Source: Pseudarthrobacter siccitolerans
Lineage (GTDB): Bacteria; Actinomycetota; Actinomycetes; Actinomycetales; Micrococcaceae
DNA length: 64,000 nt
Assembly: GCF_001046895.1 (NCBI RefSeq)
Contig: NZ_CAQI01000046.1
Location: 124,001-188,000 of the forward strand
Direction: 5' to 3'
Shown here: piece by piece, positions 9,301 through 18,873 of the stretch
Layout of the letters: every line of letters starts with the position of its first letter
Numbering within the stretch: the first letter of the stretch is position 1
The notes under the pieces: model-generated
Seen by the model: the letters and a program-made list of their open reading frames with translations, nothing else
Databases searched by the model: none
Told to the model about the DNA's origin: nothing
Position numbers and translations under genes: made by a program

Positions 9301-11378
9301 AGAATCTCCTCAAAACGCAGAGAGATGTTGTCGCCCAGTTCAGCGATGTCCCCGTCCAGCAGGATGGCCATCTCGTTCTGGGCCAGGCGGCGCGGGGGCT
9401 GGCCTTCACGCACCAGGACGGTGCCGTTGGTGGCTTTCAGGTCGCACAGCATCACGTGCCAGCCTTCCAGCCGGACTTCGACGTGCGAACGGGAGATGTC
9501 CCCGCCCGGGCTGGCCACCTGGACCAGCCGGGGCATCACTCCGCCCTGGACCCGGGACACCGAGGGTTGCCTGCCGATCACCAGCGACTGGTCGAGGTCC
9601 ACGAGTTCCCCGGTGGAGATGCGCATCCGTCCCAGGCGCGGACGGGCCACCTGGACTGCGTCGGGCAGCAACCCTGCACCGCATGCGGCACAGGTGGCGC
9701 TGGTGGGCGGGTTGGCGTGGTCCTGGGGGCATAGCCGCGCAAGCACCAGCGGCCCGGCAACCGTTGAGGCGTCTGCCACCGTGCGGACCGGCTGGGCGGC
9801 CATCCCTTTCAGGCTGCCTTTCATGACTGTCTGGCCGTCGTGGTCGGCGTCGTATTCAGCATGGCTGGTTTCCGGCTCCGGGGCAGCCGTTGCGGCGGAA
9901 GCTGCGGAGGGTATGGCGGACAGCATGGGTGCGGGCATCGCAGGCGGCGCGGCCGGCTCGCTGCCTGCGGCCGGCGTCCGCCAGGGGACCGAGTCGATGA
10001 GGCCACTGGCTGCGGGCCGGCCGGGCGCCGGGAGGGCTGAACCGTCAGAAAGTGCCTCCGATACGACGGCGGGCGGCAAATCTGCCGTTGCCGGCGATCC
10101 TTGGGCGCTGCCGGACTCCGCCGGCGAAGCTGCATTGCGCTGGTCTGCGGCTTCCTGGCCTGACGCCGCCTGGTCTGTCGCCTCCTGGTGCGCGGCTTCC
10201 TGTCCTGCCGGCTCGTGGCCCGCGGTCGCCTGCCCGCCGGGCGCAGGGCCGTCTCGCTCAGGGCCGTCTGGTTCCGGCTCTTCGCGGACGGCGGCGTCTT
10301 CGATCCTGCGGACGACGGTCCGCTCCCACAGGTGGTCATACGAGCTGGTCATCTCGCTGGCGGGCGCTTGTCCGGACGCACTGGACGTGGCGTCCTCCCG
10401 TGCTGCACTGAGGCCAGCTTCAGTGGCGGGGGCAGTGCCAGTTCCAGGGGCGGCGTCAGTTCCAGGGGCAATGCCGGTCCCGGCGCCACGGTCATCCTCC
10501 CGGGCAGCTTCCGGGTCCGGGTCAGCGCCTGGTTCCGGGGCAGTGCCTGGCTCCGGGGCAGTGTCGGTTTCGGCCAAGTCGTCGTCATCGAAGTCCTCAT
10601 CGATGACGGCATAAACAGTCTCTGCAGACGCCCCGTGCTCGGGGGCAACAGTGATTTCCGGAAGGTCGGCCTGTTCGGCCGCTACGATCACCGGGGCCGG
10701 GACCGCATAGGTGGTCGCTTCGGGTGCAGACGTTTCCACGACCGGCGGGGTTGCGTCGGCTGCCGGGGGCGCTGCAACGGCGGTTCCGGCAGCATCGGCG
10801 GTTCCGGCAGCATCGGCAGGCTCAACTGCTGCGGGAGCAGGCCTGGCGGCGCTGGTCGCGGCCTCAGTGGTGAGGACCAAGGACTGCAGCAGCACCACGC
10901 CTTCCCCGAGCGGCAGGTCCGGACACTCCGGCAGGTCCGGAAGCCCCGACGGGCCGGCGTGCGCGGGCGCGGGCACCTGTGCGGACGTTGGCTGGGGGTG
11001 CAGGCTGGCACCGGCTGCGGGAATAACCAGCCGGCACAGCCCGGACTGACCGAGCCGCCGCTCGGTCCACGTGGTCACATCCCGGCCGTTCAGCTCCACC
11101 GGGCCGTCGGCCGACTGGACCATGACGTCCAGGTCCCCGCGCAGGAAGACGCGCAGTGGTCCCTGGAAGTCGAGGATGCCAAAGGACGGGATGTTGGCCA
11201 GCGATCCCCCGGAACTGCTGGTCACCGCATGCAGGACCTCGTGCACTTCCGGCCGGCTTTCGAGCAGGTCCCAGAGTGCGGCGATGAGGGCCGGACTGGA
11301 GTCCGGCCCCAGGAGGACAGCGGTGTGGGAGCGGACAATGCCAAGCCAAGTCCCGGGGACGTAACTAACGGCGCTCAT
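9297..11378 (-). CDS. Zinc-ribbon and FHA domain protein with long disordered linker
   Basis: About 693 aa. An N-terminal globular part (about 1-130, GTWLGIVRSHTAVLLGPD onward) is followed by roughly 400 residues rich in Ala/Glu/Pro/Asp, likely disordered. Next come a zinc ribbon (CPQDH, then CAAC) and a C-terminal FHA domain with IGRQPS, DISRSH and KATNGT, so the phosphothreonine-binding residues are conserved. No membrane helix is apparent. I use the ATG at 11378, which overlaps the PP2C gene by 14 nt, rather than a start 42 nt upstream. The N-terminal half resembles proteins that sit between PP2C and kinase genes in related actinobacterial clusters, but its function is unknown. Role inferred: phospho-dependent scaffold. 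Confidence 0.8.
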   Translation of the reverse strand: MSAVSYVPGTWLGIVRSHTAVLLGPDSSPALIAALWDLLESRPEVHEVLHAVTSSSGGSLANIPSFGILDFQGPLRVFLRGDLDVMVQSADGPVELNGRDVTTWTERRLGQSGLCRLVIPAAGASLHPQPTSAQVPAPAHAGPSGLPDLPECPDLPLGEGVVLLQSLVLTTEAATSAARPAPAAVEPADAAGTADAAGTAVAAPPAADATPPVVETSAPEATTYAVPAPVIVAAEQADLPEITVAPEHGASAETVYAVIDEDFDDDDLAETDTAPEPGTAPEPGADPDPEAAREDDRGAGTGIAPGTDAAPGTGTAPATEAGLSAAREDATSSASGQAPASEMTSSYDHLWERTVVRRIEDAAVREEPEPDGPERDGPAPGGQATAGHEPAGQEAAHQEATDQAASGQEAADQRNAASPAESGSAQGSPATADLPPAVVSEALSDGSALPAPGRPAASGLIDSVPWRTPAAGSEPAAPPAMPAPMLSAIPSAASAATAAPEPETSHAEYDADHDGQTVMKGSLKGMAAQPVRTVADASTVAGPLVLARLCPQDHANPPTSATCAACGAGLLPDAVQVARPRLGRMRISTGELVDLDQSLVIGRQPSVSRVQGGVMPRLVQVASPGGDISRSHVEVRLEGWHVMLCDLKATNGTVLVREGQPPRRLAQNEMAILLDGDIAELGDNISLRFEEIL

Positions 11379-12327
11379 CGTCCGGTTCCCCACTCTCGTC
11401 CGCAATGCCGGGTTCCACAACGCCCGGTTCTACAACGTCCGGTTCAGGAGCTTCCGGATCCGCCGGGGCGGCATGGACGGTTCCCGTGCGGGGCAGTGTT
11501 GTTTCGTCTTCGGCCGGGTCGGGGCGCGGGGCGGTGGTTGCTGCACCGGCGTCGTTCAGGACGTTCCGGGCGTCCACCACAATGACCGTGACGTTGTCCC
11601 GGCCGCCGCTGCGGAGCGCGGCCTGGATCAGGGCGTCCGCGGCGTCCTGGGGGTTCCCCACGGTGCTGACAATCCGGTAGATGTGATCGTCCGTCAGCTC
11701 CCCGGTGAGCCCGTCGGAGCAGAGGAGGACGCGGTCGCCTTCCTCTACGGGCAGCAGCCAGTAGTCGGCCTCCGTTTCGTCTCCCGTGCCCAGTGCCCGA
11801 GTGACCACATGCCGGCGCGGATGGATGGTGGCCTGCTCGGCCGTGATCTCCCCGGCGTCAACGAGTTCCTGTACTTCGGAGTGGTCCACGCTGATCTGTT
11901 CGAACCGGCCCTGGCTCAGGCGGTAGGTCCGGGAGTCACCGATGTTCATCACCAGCCAGTACGGCATGCCCATCTGTTCCACGAGGACGGCGCCTGTGAG
12001 GGTGGTTCCGGCACGCGCGCCGGTGGCTTCGCGGATGGAGTCGTCCGCCTTCACCAGGTATTGCTGGAGGACGGCGGCCGTGACGCTCCGCTCCCCTGTG
12101 GTGAGCTGGGGTATGGCCGCAAGGGCCCGGACGCACATGCCGCTGGCAATTTCTCCGGCTTCGTGGCCGCCCATCCCATCGGCCACAGCGAAGACAGGAT
12201 CGGAGGCAATGTACGAATCCTCATTCAACTCCCGGCGGAGTCCCCGGTCCGTCCCGTGGCCGACGTTCAGGCTGAGCCCCGCCCCCGGTTTAGTGCTGGA
12301 GGGAACGCGTGCGGGCTGTTGGTTCAT
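11365..12327 (-). CDS. PP2C-family Ser/Thr phosphatase (PstP-like)
   Basis: 320 aa, metal-dependent phosphatase that would reverse the action of the kinase encoded downstream. Motifs in order: RGLRRELNEDS, FAVADGMGGHEAGE (metal-binding Asp and Gly), NIGDSRTYR, DHSEVQELV, LCSDGLTGELTDD and GGRDNVTVIVVDA. The catalytic domain covers about residues 20-255; the tail is acidic and Pro-rich, with no transmembrane helix, unlike many PstP proteins. The ATG at 12327 overlaps the stop of the RDD-FHA gene by 4 nt, and the 3' end overlaps the FHA gene by 14 nt, so translation is likely coupled. Confidence 0.95.
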   Translation of the reverse strand: MNQQPARVPSSTKPGAGLSLNVGHGTDRGLRRELNEDSYIASDPVFAVADGMGGHEAGEIASGMCVRALAAIPQLTTGERSVTAAVLQQYLVKADDSIREATGARAGTTLTGAVLVEQMGMPYWLVMNIGDSRTYRLSQGRFEQISVDHSEVQELVDAGEITAEQATIHPRRHVVTRALGTGDETEADYWLLPVEEGDRVLLCSDGLTGELTDDHIYRIVSTVGNPQDAADALIQAALRSGGRDNVTVIVVDARNVLNDAGAATTAPRPDPAEDETTLPRTGTVHAAPADPEAPEPDVVEPGVVEPGIADESGEPDDERR

Positions 12328-13877
12328 GCCTGTCCTAGGTAAAAGGTGCGGTCTCCAAAATGAACACTGGATCCCGGGGTAACAAATGCGGGCACGCCCG
12401 GCTGAAGGGGCGTGCGGTGCCCATCGGGGGTGGTCACGGCGCTGCCGTTGGTGGAGTTCCGGTCCGTCACCCAGATGCCGGCTCCGTCAGTCAGCAGATG
12501 CAGGTGGGTTTTGGAAATGGACCTGCCGGGGTCGTCGACGGCGAGCAGCTGGGCCTGCTGTTCGCCCGCCTGGCCCACCGGGTTCCTCCCAACCAGCACG
12601 CTGCGGTCCAGCTGGAAGTCGCGGCCGTCATCCAGCCTGATCCGCAAAGCGGCGACCGGTGCGGGGGCGGCGGAGCCGTGGCGCACCTGGGTGCGGTCCA
12701 CGTCGTCGTCAGGATGTCCTTGCTGGACCGCCGGCGCGGGCGCCTGGAATGACGTGGCCTCGAATCCGGGTGCTTGGAATGCAGGTGCCGCGGATGCCCG
12801 GGTTTCACCTGCAGGGGCCTGGGGATTCGGCGCTTGGGGGCCGGGCGCCTGGTACGGCATGACCTGCGGCTCCGGCAGGGTGTGCTGGGTGGCTGCCGGC
12901 GCGGGCAGGACGGGAGCGGCACCCGCCACCGGGGACAACACAGGCTGCACCGGGGGCAGGTCCAGCGGCGCGAAGCTGTACGGCCCCTGGATTCCGCCGG
13001 TAGTGATGGGGTTCCGGCCCGCCTTGACGTCGAAGGCAAGGGACTTTGCGGCGGTATCGTGCCAGCCCCGGAGCCGGCCGTTTTTATCCCAGCTGTTCGA
13101 GACGACCACCAGCACAGCCCACGCCGTTCCCGCCAGCACCAGCGGACCAAGCACAAAAAAGGCAACCGCGAACCACTGGAAGACCACCACAAGGATGGCG
13201 GTGAGCAGCGCCAGCAGGATGCCGGCCCCGGTAATCAGACCGCGCAGGAAGACGGGACCGGCGCCCGGCGCGTAGCCGTCATTGTCCGCGCTGCGGATTC
13301 CCATCAACAGGTTGCCCAGGGTCTTGCCTGTCCGGGCTTCCCACCCCAAAACCACAAACAGGTACACGAGGGTCAGTCCCAGGCCGATCCCGCCGAACAG
13401 CACCAAAGAGGCGGTGTCGTAGATGATGAAGCCGCCGCTGCGGGTGCGGGTGATGCCGGCGAAACCGAGGGCAAAAGTCACCACGAGGACAGCCAGGGGC
13501 GGGAGCCAGTCAATCACGGCAGCACCAAGGCGCTTGCCCGCCGTGGCTGGAACAAGCTGAAGATTTACTGCCATTCCCGTTCCTCCCCCTGGACCGGCTC
13601 CCACCTGCACGGTGGACCCGCCGGCACTCCCCCGGCCTGTGCCCGCGTTGATGCCTGCCGCTGGAAATGCCTGCGGCCTTTCTACTACCGGGATAGTACC
13701 GGGAATCCGGGGCGGGTGCGCGGCGGGGGTACCGGCAGGCGGCTCAGCCACCAGGTGGGGCTGGCGGCTGCTCCGTGCCGACCGGTTGGGCAAGGGTGCT
13801 CCGCAGGCGGTGCAGAAAGCAGCCCCGGCGCGGATCAGTTGCCGGCAGTGCGGGCAACGCCCGGCGTCGTCTGTCAC
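12324..13877 (-). CDS. Zinc-ribbon / RDD membrane domain / FHA protein
   Basis: 517 aa. An N-terminal zinc ribbon (CPHC...CTAC, residues 8-26) is followed by a Pro-rich linker and an RDD-type membrane domain starting at GKRLGAAVIDWLPPLAVLVV, with about four hydrophobic helices up to residue 270. A long Pro/Ala/Gln linker leads to a C-terminal FHA domain (about 425-515) with VGRNPVG, SISKTH and NSTNGS, all key residues present. It therefore places a phosphothreonine reader at the inner face of the membrane. The start at 13877 overlaps the transglutaminase gene's stop by 4 nt (ATGA). Function unknown; context suggests a membrane scaffold for the kinase-controlled apparatus. Confidence 0.85.
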   Translation of the reverse strand: MTDDAGRCPHCRQLIRAGAAFCTACGAPLPNRSARSSRQPHLVAEPPAGTPAAHPPRIPGTIPVVERPQAFPAAGINAGTGRGSAGGSTVQVGAGPGGGTGMAVNLQLVPATAGKRLGAAVIDWLPPLAVLVVTFALGFAGITRTRSGGFIIYDTASLVLFGGIGLGLTLVYLFVVLGWEARTGKTLGNLLMGIRSADNDGYAPGAGPVFLRGLITGAGILLALLTAILVVVFQWFAVAFFVLGPLVLAGTAWAVLVVVSNSWDKNGRLRGWHDTAAKSLAFDVKAGRNPITTGGIQGPYSFAPLDLPPVQPVLSPVAGAAPVLPAPAATQHTLPEPQVMPYQAPGPQAPNPQAPAGETRASAAPAFQAPGFEATSFQAPAPAVQQGHPDDDVDRTQVRHGSAAPAPVAALRIRLDDGRDFQLDRSVLVGRNPVGQAGEQQAQLLAVDDPGRSISKTHLHLLTDGAGIWVTDRNSTNGSAVTTPDGHRTPLQPGVPAFVTPGSSVHFGDRTFYLGQA

Positions 13878-16438
13878 TGGGTACCGGGTCCTTGCGTGGG
13901 TGTGTCGGGGGGTGTTGCGTCGGCAGCCGTCGCGTCCGGCCCGGCGGGCCGTGCAGCCGCTTCGGGACCGGCAGGACGACGGCGGCCGCTCCCCTTGAGG
14001 AACGGCAGCACGGGCAGTGCCAGCCCGGCGCCGCGGCGGCTGAGGAGGGTTCGAGCGTCCGCGAGCAGGGAACGCGGCGAGAACCGTGCCTGCTGCCGGC
14101 GCCAGAACCCCACGGTGGAGGTCATCTCCTTCAGCGAGCCGTCAACAACGGTCCAGTACTCCCTGACCTCGTCCTCGCTGGGCTGACCGGCACCGAAGAT
14201 CGATGCGTCCGCCCGCCTGGCCAGCATGGTGGTGGTGCCGCCGCTGGCCGGGAACGCCTCGGCCAGCACCGCCGCGCTTTCCCGCCGCGTGGAACGCGTG
14301 TCCACGGCGGCCCCCATGTCAGTGGCAAGGCTCACCACCTCGCTCCATCCTCCGCCGACCCGCTGCGCAGGGTCACCGTCCCGGAAACGGGACTTCCGTC
14401 GTCGTGATTTCAGCAACGCAACCAGCAGCAGCGGCAACGCGAGGATGGACAGCGGGATCAGCGCAACGCCCAGGGCGCCCAGCAGCGCGCCCCAGAACAG
14501 CCAGGGGTTGTTCTTCTTCTGGTCCGCGTCCAGGGCGTCCGGTGAGGAGTCCGGCGGCAGGTCCGCGGGTTCCTGCGGCGGGGGCGGCGGCTGCAGGACC
14601 TGGGGCTTGGGCTTGGACTTGTTCTCGGGATCCGGCGGAATGGGCACGTTGTCCTTGGGCGGGGTGGGATCGAAGCTGACCCAGCCCACCCGCTCGAACG
14701 CGACCTCCACCCAGGCGTGCACATCCTTGCCGGTGATCTTCACTTCCCCGGCCCCGTTTTCGGGGCTCGTCGGCTCGGGGTAGAAGCCCATCACCACGCG
14801 GGACGGGATGCCGAGGTGGCGCAGCATCAGCGACATCGCCACCGCGTACTGCTCGTCGTCACCCAACATCTGCTTTGCCGTCAGCAGGTTCCTGATGCGG
14901 GCGGACCCGTGGCCCGAGACGCTGGGCAGCTGCCCTTCGCTGACCAGGCCGTTGCTGAAGGCGCCGGTCTTCTGGAAGTGCGCTTCAATCTGGCGCACCC
15001 GGTCGATGGCCGTGGGCGCGTCCGCAGAGAGGTCGTTCGCCTGCGATCCCACCACCGGCGGCACTTCCGCAGGGTCCGGCAGGGAGACCTGCGCGAAGTC
15101 GTATTGTGTCAGCTGCCCGTGTTCCAGCTTGACCGGATCGGAGACCTGGACGCTGTAGGAATCGCCCTTGGACAGCCCGTTGGTGGTCACCGCAGTATCA
15201 GTGCCCGAGTTGAAGTAGAGGCCCGAAGCCGCGGCAGAGGCGCCTTGGTCGAAGCTGATGCCGGTGGTCTTGCGGCCGCCGGGCACAAAGAAACCCTGGT
15301 AGTCCTCGATGGTGATGCCGATGGAGTAATTGTTGGTGGGGACCACACCCGAGGTGTCGGCCAACGTGTTGATGGACTCGGTGTCGCCTACCTTGCTGAA
15401 GTTGCCCGACCCGTTGGGATCCATGTTGTAGTTGGTGCCGTTGAAGGCATCCAGGGCTCCCAGCCGGACGCGGCCGTCCCGCGGGAGGCCCTTGACCACA
15501 AACAGGGTGTCGTCTTTCTTGTCCTTGACGAACGTACGGAAACTCGCGAGCGGTGTGATGTAGTCCTTGGGATCGAACGGCGGGACCACAACGTTCCGGA
15601 GGACCTTGCGGTCTCCCCCAGCTGTGACCAGCGGGGCGGACAGCGCGGTGACAGCCACGCTGGCGGCGATCACGCCGGCTGCCATGCCCAGCCTGCGCAG
15701 CTTGGCCCGCTGTGCGGTTGCGGAGTCGGTCTGCGGGTTGTTGACGGCCACTTTCCGGCTGTTGCTGCGCCGCAGGGCGTCGCGGCGGAAGGTTGCCCAG
15801 GCGATGCCGAGCACCGTCAGGCCGATCCCGCGTTCGAGGGTGAGGAAGGCTGCGGTGGTGCTGAAGGCGATGCCCGTGATGAAGAGGACCAGTACCGGAA
15901 TGAGCGGCAGGTACGGGCTCCTGGCCCGCCAGGTGAGGACCCCTGCCACCAGCGCGGTGATCATGGAGCTGAGGAACGGGACAATGAGCACGCCGCCGGC
16001 AGTTCCCACCGGGACCCCGACGGTAAGCATGTCCTTCCAGGCGAACACTATGCCCAGGAGGAGGATCCGGAGCGAGTCCAGGGTGGGGACGAAGCCGGCG
16101 ATGGCCGAGTCGGGCACTGCCAGCAGCGTCCCGAAGACGAGGTAGGCCCCCAGTGCCAGGGCGGAGGTGATGAGCAGCCCCAGGCGCAGGTGGGCGTTGA
16201 TCACGCCGATAGCCAGGCCCAAAATGATCCCGCCGAAGCCGGACACCAGATAGTAGGGATCACCGCCGAAACTGAGGCCGAAGCCCAGCAGGCCCAGCCC
16301 CAGGAGTACGGTCAGGGCGCCGGCGTCGAGCAGGAAATGCCAGAGCGGCTGCCCGTCGGCGAAACCGGACTGCAGGCCGTTGCGGGCCTGCTGCCGGGCG
16401 GATGTGGTGCGCGGACGCAGCCCTGGTGCGGAGGTCAT
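13874..16438 (-). CDS. TgpA-type transglutaminase-like membrane protein lacking the catalytic Cys
   Basis: 854 aa. About seven hydrophobic segments occupy the first ~260 residues. A large extracytoplasmic region follows with the transglutaminase-like core, a Pro-rich stretch, another transmembrane helix (FWGALLGALGVALIPLSILALP) and a cytoplasmic tail. In active family members the core reads G-D-C-E-Q/Y-F/Y-A; here the codons give LGDDEQYAVAMSLMLRHLG, so the Cys position is Asp (codon 14855-14857, about residue 528). The His (DVHAWVEV) and Asp (FDPTPP) of the triad remain. It is therefore probably a non-enzymatic or altered member. The MoxR-DUF58-TgpA order is a common bacterial module. ATG overlaps the DUF58 stop by 4 nt. 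Confidence 0.88.
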   Translation of the reverse strand: MTSAPGLRPRTTSARQQARNGLQSGFADGQPLWHFLLDAGALTVLLGLGLLGFGLSFGGDPYYLVSGFGGIILGLAIGVINAHLRLGLLITSALALGAYLVFGTLLAVPDSAIAGFVPTLDSLRILLLGIVFAWKDMLTVGVPVGTAGGVLIVPFLSSMITALVAGVLTWRARSPYLPLIPVLVLFITGIAFSTTAAFLTLERGIGLTVLGIAWATFRRDALRRSNSRKVAVNNPQTDSATAQRAKLRRLGMAAGVIAASVAVTALSAPLVTAGGDRKVLRNVVVPPFDPKDYITPLASFRTFVKDKKDDTLFVVKGLPRDGRVRLGALDAFNGTNYNMDPNGSGNFSKVGDTESINTLADTSGVVPTNNYSIGITIEDYQGFFVPGGRKTTGISFDQGASAAASGLYFNSGTDTAVTTNGLSKGDSYSVQVSDPVKLEHGQLTQYDFAQVSLPDPAEVPPVVGSQANDLSADAPTAIDRVRQIEAHFQKTGAFSNGLVSEGQLPSVSGHGSARIRNLLTAKQMLGDDEQYAVAMSLMLRHLGIPSRVVMGFYPEPTSPENGAGEVKITGKDVHAWVEVAFERVGWVSFDPTPPKDNVPIPPDPENKSKPKPQVLQPPPPPQEPADLPPDSSPDALDADQKKNNPWLFWGALLGALGVALIPLSILALPLLLVALLKSRRRKSRFRDGDPAQRVGGGWSEVVSLATDMGAAVDTRSTRRESAAVLAEAFPASGGTTTMLARRADASIFGAGQPSEDEVREYWTVVDGSLKEMTSTVGFWRRQQARFSPRSLLADARTLLSRRGAGLALPVLPFLKGSGRRRPAGPEAAARPAGPDATAADATPPDTPTQGPGTQ

Positions 16439-17766
16439 GCTGCCGCCTTCCGGAGGACGATGCCGAGGTCGGCGAGGTCGCCAAGGGTGAGTACTGTCAG
16501 GTCCGCGATGTTCGCCCTGCTGGACGCGGCGCCGGCTTCCACGCGGACGGCGAGGCTGCGCACCCCGGGCGGCACGGAGGCGGCGGCGGACCTGAGCTGG
16601 GTGGCGGTGACGTTGCTGCCCACCACAAAGAACACCACGGAGGCGTTGGGGACGGTGTCGGCCAGCGTCCTGGCAAGGTCGACGGCGGTGCGGCGCATGG
16701 GTGCGCCTACGATCCGGGTCATGTCATCGAGCATGTTGCGGCCGGTTTCGCACCTCAGCGGCCCCTTCTGGGTGAGGACGTCCAGCTCACGCTGCTCGCG
16801 GATGGCCTGCCGGCCGATGGACGCGGCGGCGGAAATAGCCATCTCGAATTCCTCTTCCGAGGCGTATTCGTCCGTGTTGATGGACAAGGAAACGGCGAGG
16901 TGGGCGCGCCGGGTCTCTTCGAACTGGCGGACCATGAGCTTGTTGGTCCGGGCCGTCGTTTTCCAGTGGATGTGCCGCCGGTCATCGCCCGGGACATAGT
17001 CCCGCAGGGCGTGGAAGGAAACGTCGGCGCTGGACAGGTCAGTGGTGGGCATGCCTTCGAGGTCGCGGATGAAGCCCGCAGCCGATCCGGCCAGGGCCAC
17101 CGTGCGGGGATGGACAAAGAGGTCCTCGGGCTCGGTCCACAGGACCTGGCGGCGCAGCAGGTGCAGGGGGTCGGCCCGGACTGAACGCACCGGGCCGACG
17201 ACGATCACGGCACGACGGGCCGTGGGGATGGTGAAGAGGTCCTCGTGGACCTGCTGCGGCTTCATCCGGGGCAGGTGGAAGACCGCGGTGACACCGCCCA
17301 CGGGCAGTTCGACGGCGGCGGGCAGCAGGGGCCGGTTGGAGGTGTTGGTGACGGCGATGCTGCCCACAGCGCTGTCGCCCACGGCAACGCGGGTGCGGGC
17401 CAGGTCCAGGACCACGCCGTAGGTGGAGCGCCCGAGGATGAAGCCAACGGCGATCACGAACATCACAAAGGCTGCCACGGCGGCGGCCTTTGCCTCCTGC
17501 CAGCCGTAGGCCTGCCCCGCCGCCCAAAGAAGGATTGCGGCGGCCAGTACGGACCAGCCCAGCACGCTGATCACCGAGAGGACAGGCCAAACGTGCTTGA
17601 GCCATGCTTCTTTGACTGTTCGCCAGGCGGGTGCCAGGGCAAGTCCGGCAGTGCTGCTGGCCTCGGCCCAGACGGCGGACGGGTGCAGGCGCGTTGGCTG
17701 GCCGTTCCGGTGGAAGGGTTGCCTGAGGCGCTCGGCGATCCGGGTCAACGGGGTGCCGGTGGACAT
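16435..17766 (-). CDS. DUF58 domain protein
   Basis: 443 aa. Two transmembrane helices near the N-terminus (VLSVISVLGWSVLAAAILLW and the segment starting AAVAAFVMFVIAVGFIL) are followed by a beta-rich region and the DUF58 signature YVPGDDRRHIHWKTTART with MVRQFEE. The downstream vWA-like part lacks a clear DxSxS metal motif (it reads LSINTDEY). I chose the ATG at 17766 (MSTGTPLTRI) because GAAGG lies just upstream; the frame stays open further upstream but that extension looks like untranslated sequence. DUF58 proteins usually pair with a MoxR ATPase, which lies immediately upstream here, and are thought to act in assembly or maturation of envelope complexes. Confidence 0.92.
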   Translation of the reverse strand: MSTGTPLTRIAERLRQPFHRNGQPTRLHPSAVWAEASSTAGLALAPAWRTVKEAWLKHVWPVLSVISVLGWSVLAAAILLWAAGQAYGWQEAKAAAVAAFVMFVIAVGFILGRSTYGVVLDLARTRVAVGDSAVGSIAVTNTSNRPLLPAAVELPVGGVTAVFHLPRMKPQQVHEDLFTIPTARRAVIVVGPVRSVRADPLHLLRRQVLWTEPEDLFVHPRTVALAGSAAGFIRDLEGMPTTDLSSADVSFHALRDYVPGDDRRHIHWKTTARTNKLMVRQFEETRRAHLAVSLSINTDEYASEEEFEMAISAAASIGRQAIREQRELDVLTQKGPLRCETGRNMLDDMTRIVGAPMRRTAVDLARTLADTVPNASVVFFVVGSNVTATQLRSAAASVPPGVRSLAVRVEAGAASSRANIADLTVLTLGDLADLGIVLRKAAA

Positions 17767-17819
17767 ATGTGAACCTTCGTTGTGCTGCTGGGGATGGACT
17801 GTTGAGCCGGGTGCGGCGG

Positions 17820-18791
17820 TCAGGCGTTGGTGCGCTGCTGGGGCGCGGCCACGTCTGCCAGGATGCGGGTCAGGACGGCTTCGGCGGTGGCACCGGAGAA
17901 CTCGGCCTCCGGGTCCATCACAAAGCGGTGGGTCCACACCACGGGGGCGAGTTCCTTGATGTCGTCCGGAAGGACAAAGTTCCGTCCCTGGCCCGCTGCC
18001 CAGACCTTCGCGGCACGCACCATGGCCAGGGCGCCGCGCACGGAGACTCCCAGCCGGGTTTCCGGTGCGCTGCGGGTCTCCTCGCAGAGCCGGGAGATGT
18101 ATTCCAGGACCACGGTGTCCACATGGGTTGTGGCGGCGAGGTCGGCCATGTCCGCCACAGCCTGGGTGGTGATGACGGCAGTGAGTTCCTGCGAGCGGTC
18201 CTTCAGGTTCGAGCCGCCCAGGAGCCGGACGGTGGAGGCGTGGTCCGGGTACCCGATGGACGTCTTGATCAGGAAGCGGTCAAGCTGTGCCTCGGGCAGC
18301 CGGTAGGTGCCTGCCTGTTCGATGGGGTTCTGCGTGGCCATCACCATAAACGGGCGCCCGGCAGCGTAGGTGACGCCATCCACGGTGACGCGGGATTCCT
18401 CCATGACTTCCAGCAGGGCCGACTGGGTCTTGGGCGAGGCGCGGTTGATTTCGTCAGCCAGGACGATGTTGTTGAAGATCGGGCCCTTGTGGAACTCGAA
18501 CTTCTGCGTCTTCTGGTCATAGATGGTGACGCCGGTGACGTCCGAGGGCAGCAGGTCCGGGGTGAACTGGATGCGGTTGTTGGATCCCTGCACCGTGGCA
18601 GCCAGTGCCCGGGCCAGGGAGGTCTTGCCGGTACCGGGCGCGTCTTCAAACAGGACGTGCCCCTCCGCCAGCATGGCGGTGAAGGTCAGCCGGATGACGT
18701 GCTCCTTGCCCAGGACGGCCTTCCCCACGTTGGCGACGAGCTTTTCGAAGGTTTCAGCAAACCAGGCGGCCTGCTCGATGGTCATGGTCAT
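17820..18791 (-). CDS. MoxR-family AAA+ ATPase
   Basis: 323 aa. Walker A is EDAPGTGKTSLA (about 50-61), Walker B is IVLADEINRASPKTQ (about 111-125), and the MoxR signature ATQNPIEQAGTYRLPEAQLD follows. Length and motifs are typical. MoxR ATPases act as chaperone-like remodelers for vWA/DUF58 partners; that partner and the transglutaminase-like protein follow directly. GAAGGAAGAG precedes the ATG. A 10-bp hairpin lies between it and the giant gene upstream, so expression relative to the giant protein may be tuned there. Confidence 0.95.
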   Translation of the reverse strand: MTMTIEQAAWFAETFEKLVANVGKAVLGKEHVIRLTFTAMLAEGHVLFEDAPGTGKTSLARALAATVQGSNNRIQFTPDLLPSDVTGVTIYDQKTQKFEFHKGPIFNNIVLADEINRASPKTQSALLEVMEESRVTVDGVTYAAGRPFMVMATQNPIEQAGTYRLPEAQLDRFLIKTSIGYPDHASTVRLLGGSNLKDRSQELTAVITTQAVADMADLAATTHVDTVVLEYISRLCEETRSAPETRLGVSVRGALAMVRAAKVWAAGQGRNFVLPDDIKELAPVVWTHRFVMDPEAEFSGATAEAVLTRILADVAAPQQRTNA

Positions 18792-18828
18792 GGGGTTGCT
18801 CTTCCTTCTGTGATGGTCAGGTTGTGGT

Positions 18829-18852
18829 GCGGGACCGGGGTACCGGTCCCGC
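18829..18852 (-). terminator. Hairpin between giant gene 1 and moxR
   Basis: GCGGGACCGG (18829-18838) and CCGGTCCCGC (18843-18852) form a perfect 10-bp stem with a 4-nt loop, 21 nt past the stop of the giant gene. There is no T-tract, so attenuation or mRNA protection is as likely as termination. Confidence 0.45.
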
Positions 18853-18873
18853 TGGTGCGCCGGCAGTGCCGGC

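Noticed and set aside
14717..16999. 760-codon plus-strand frame opposite the transglutaminase-like gene
   Set aside because: Shadow of a well-supported minus-strand membrane protein; biased composition and no motif.
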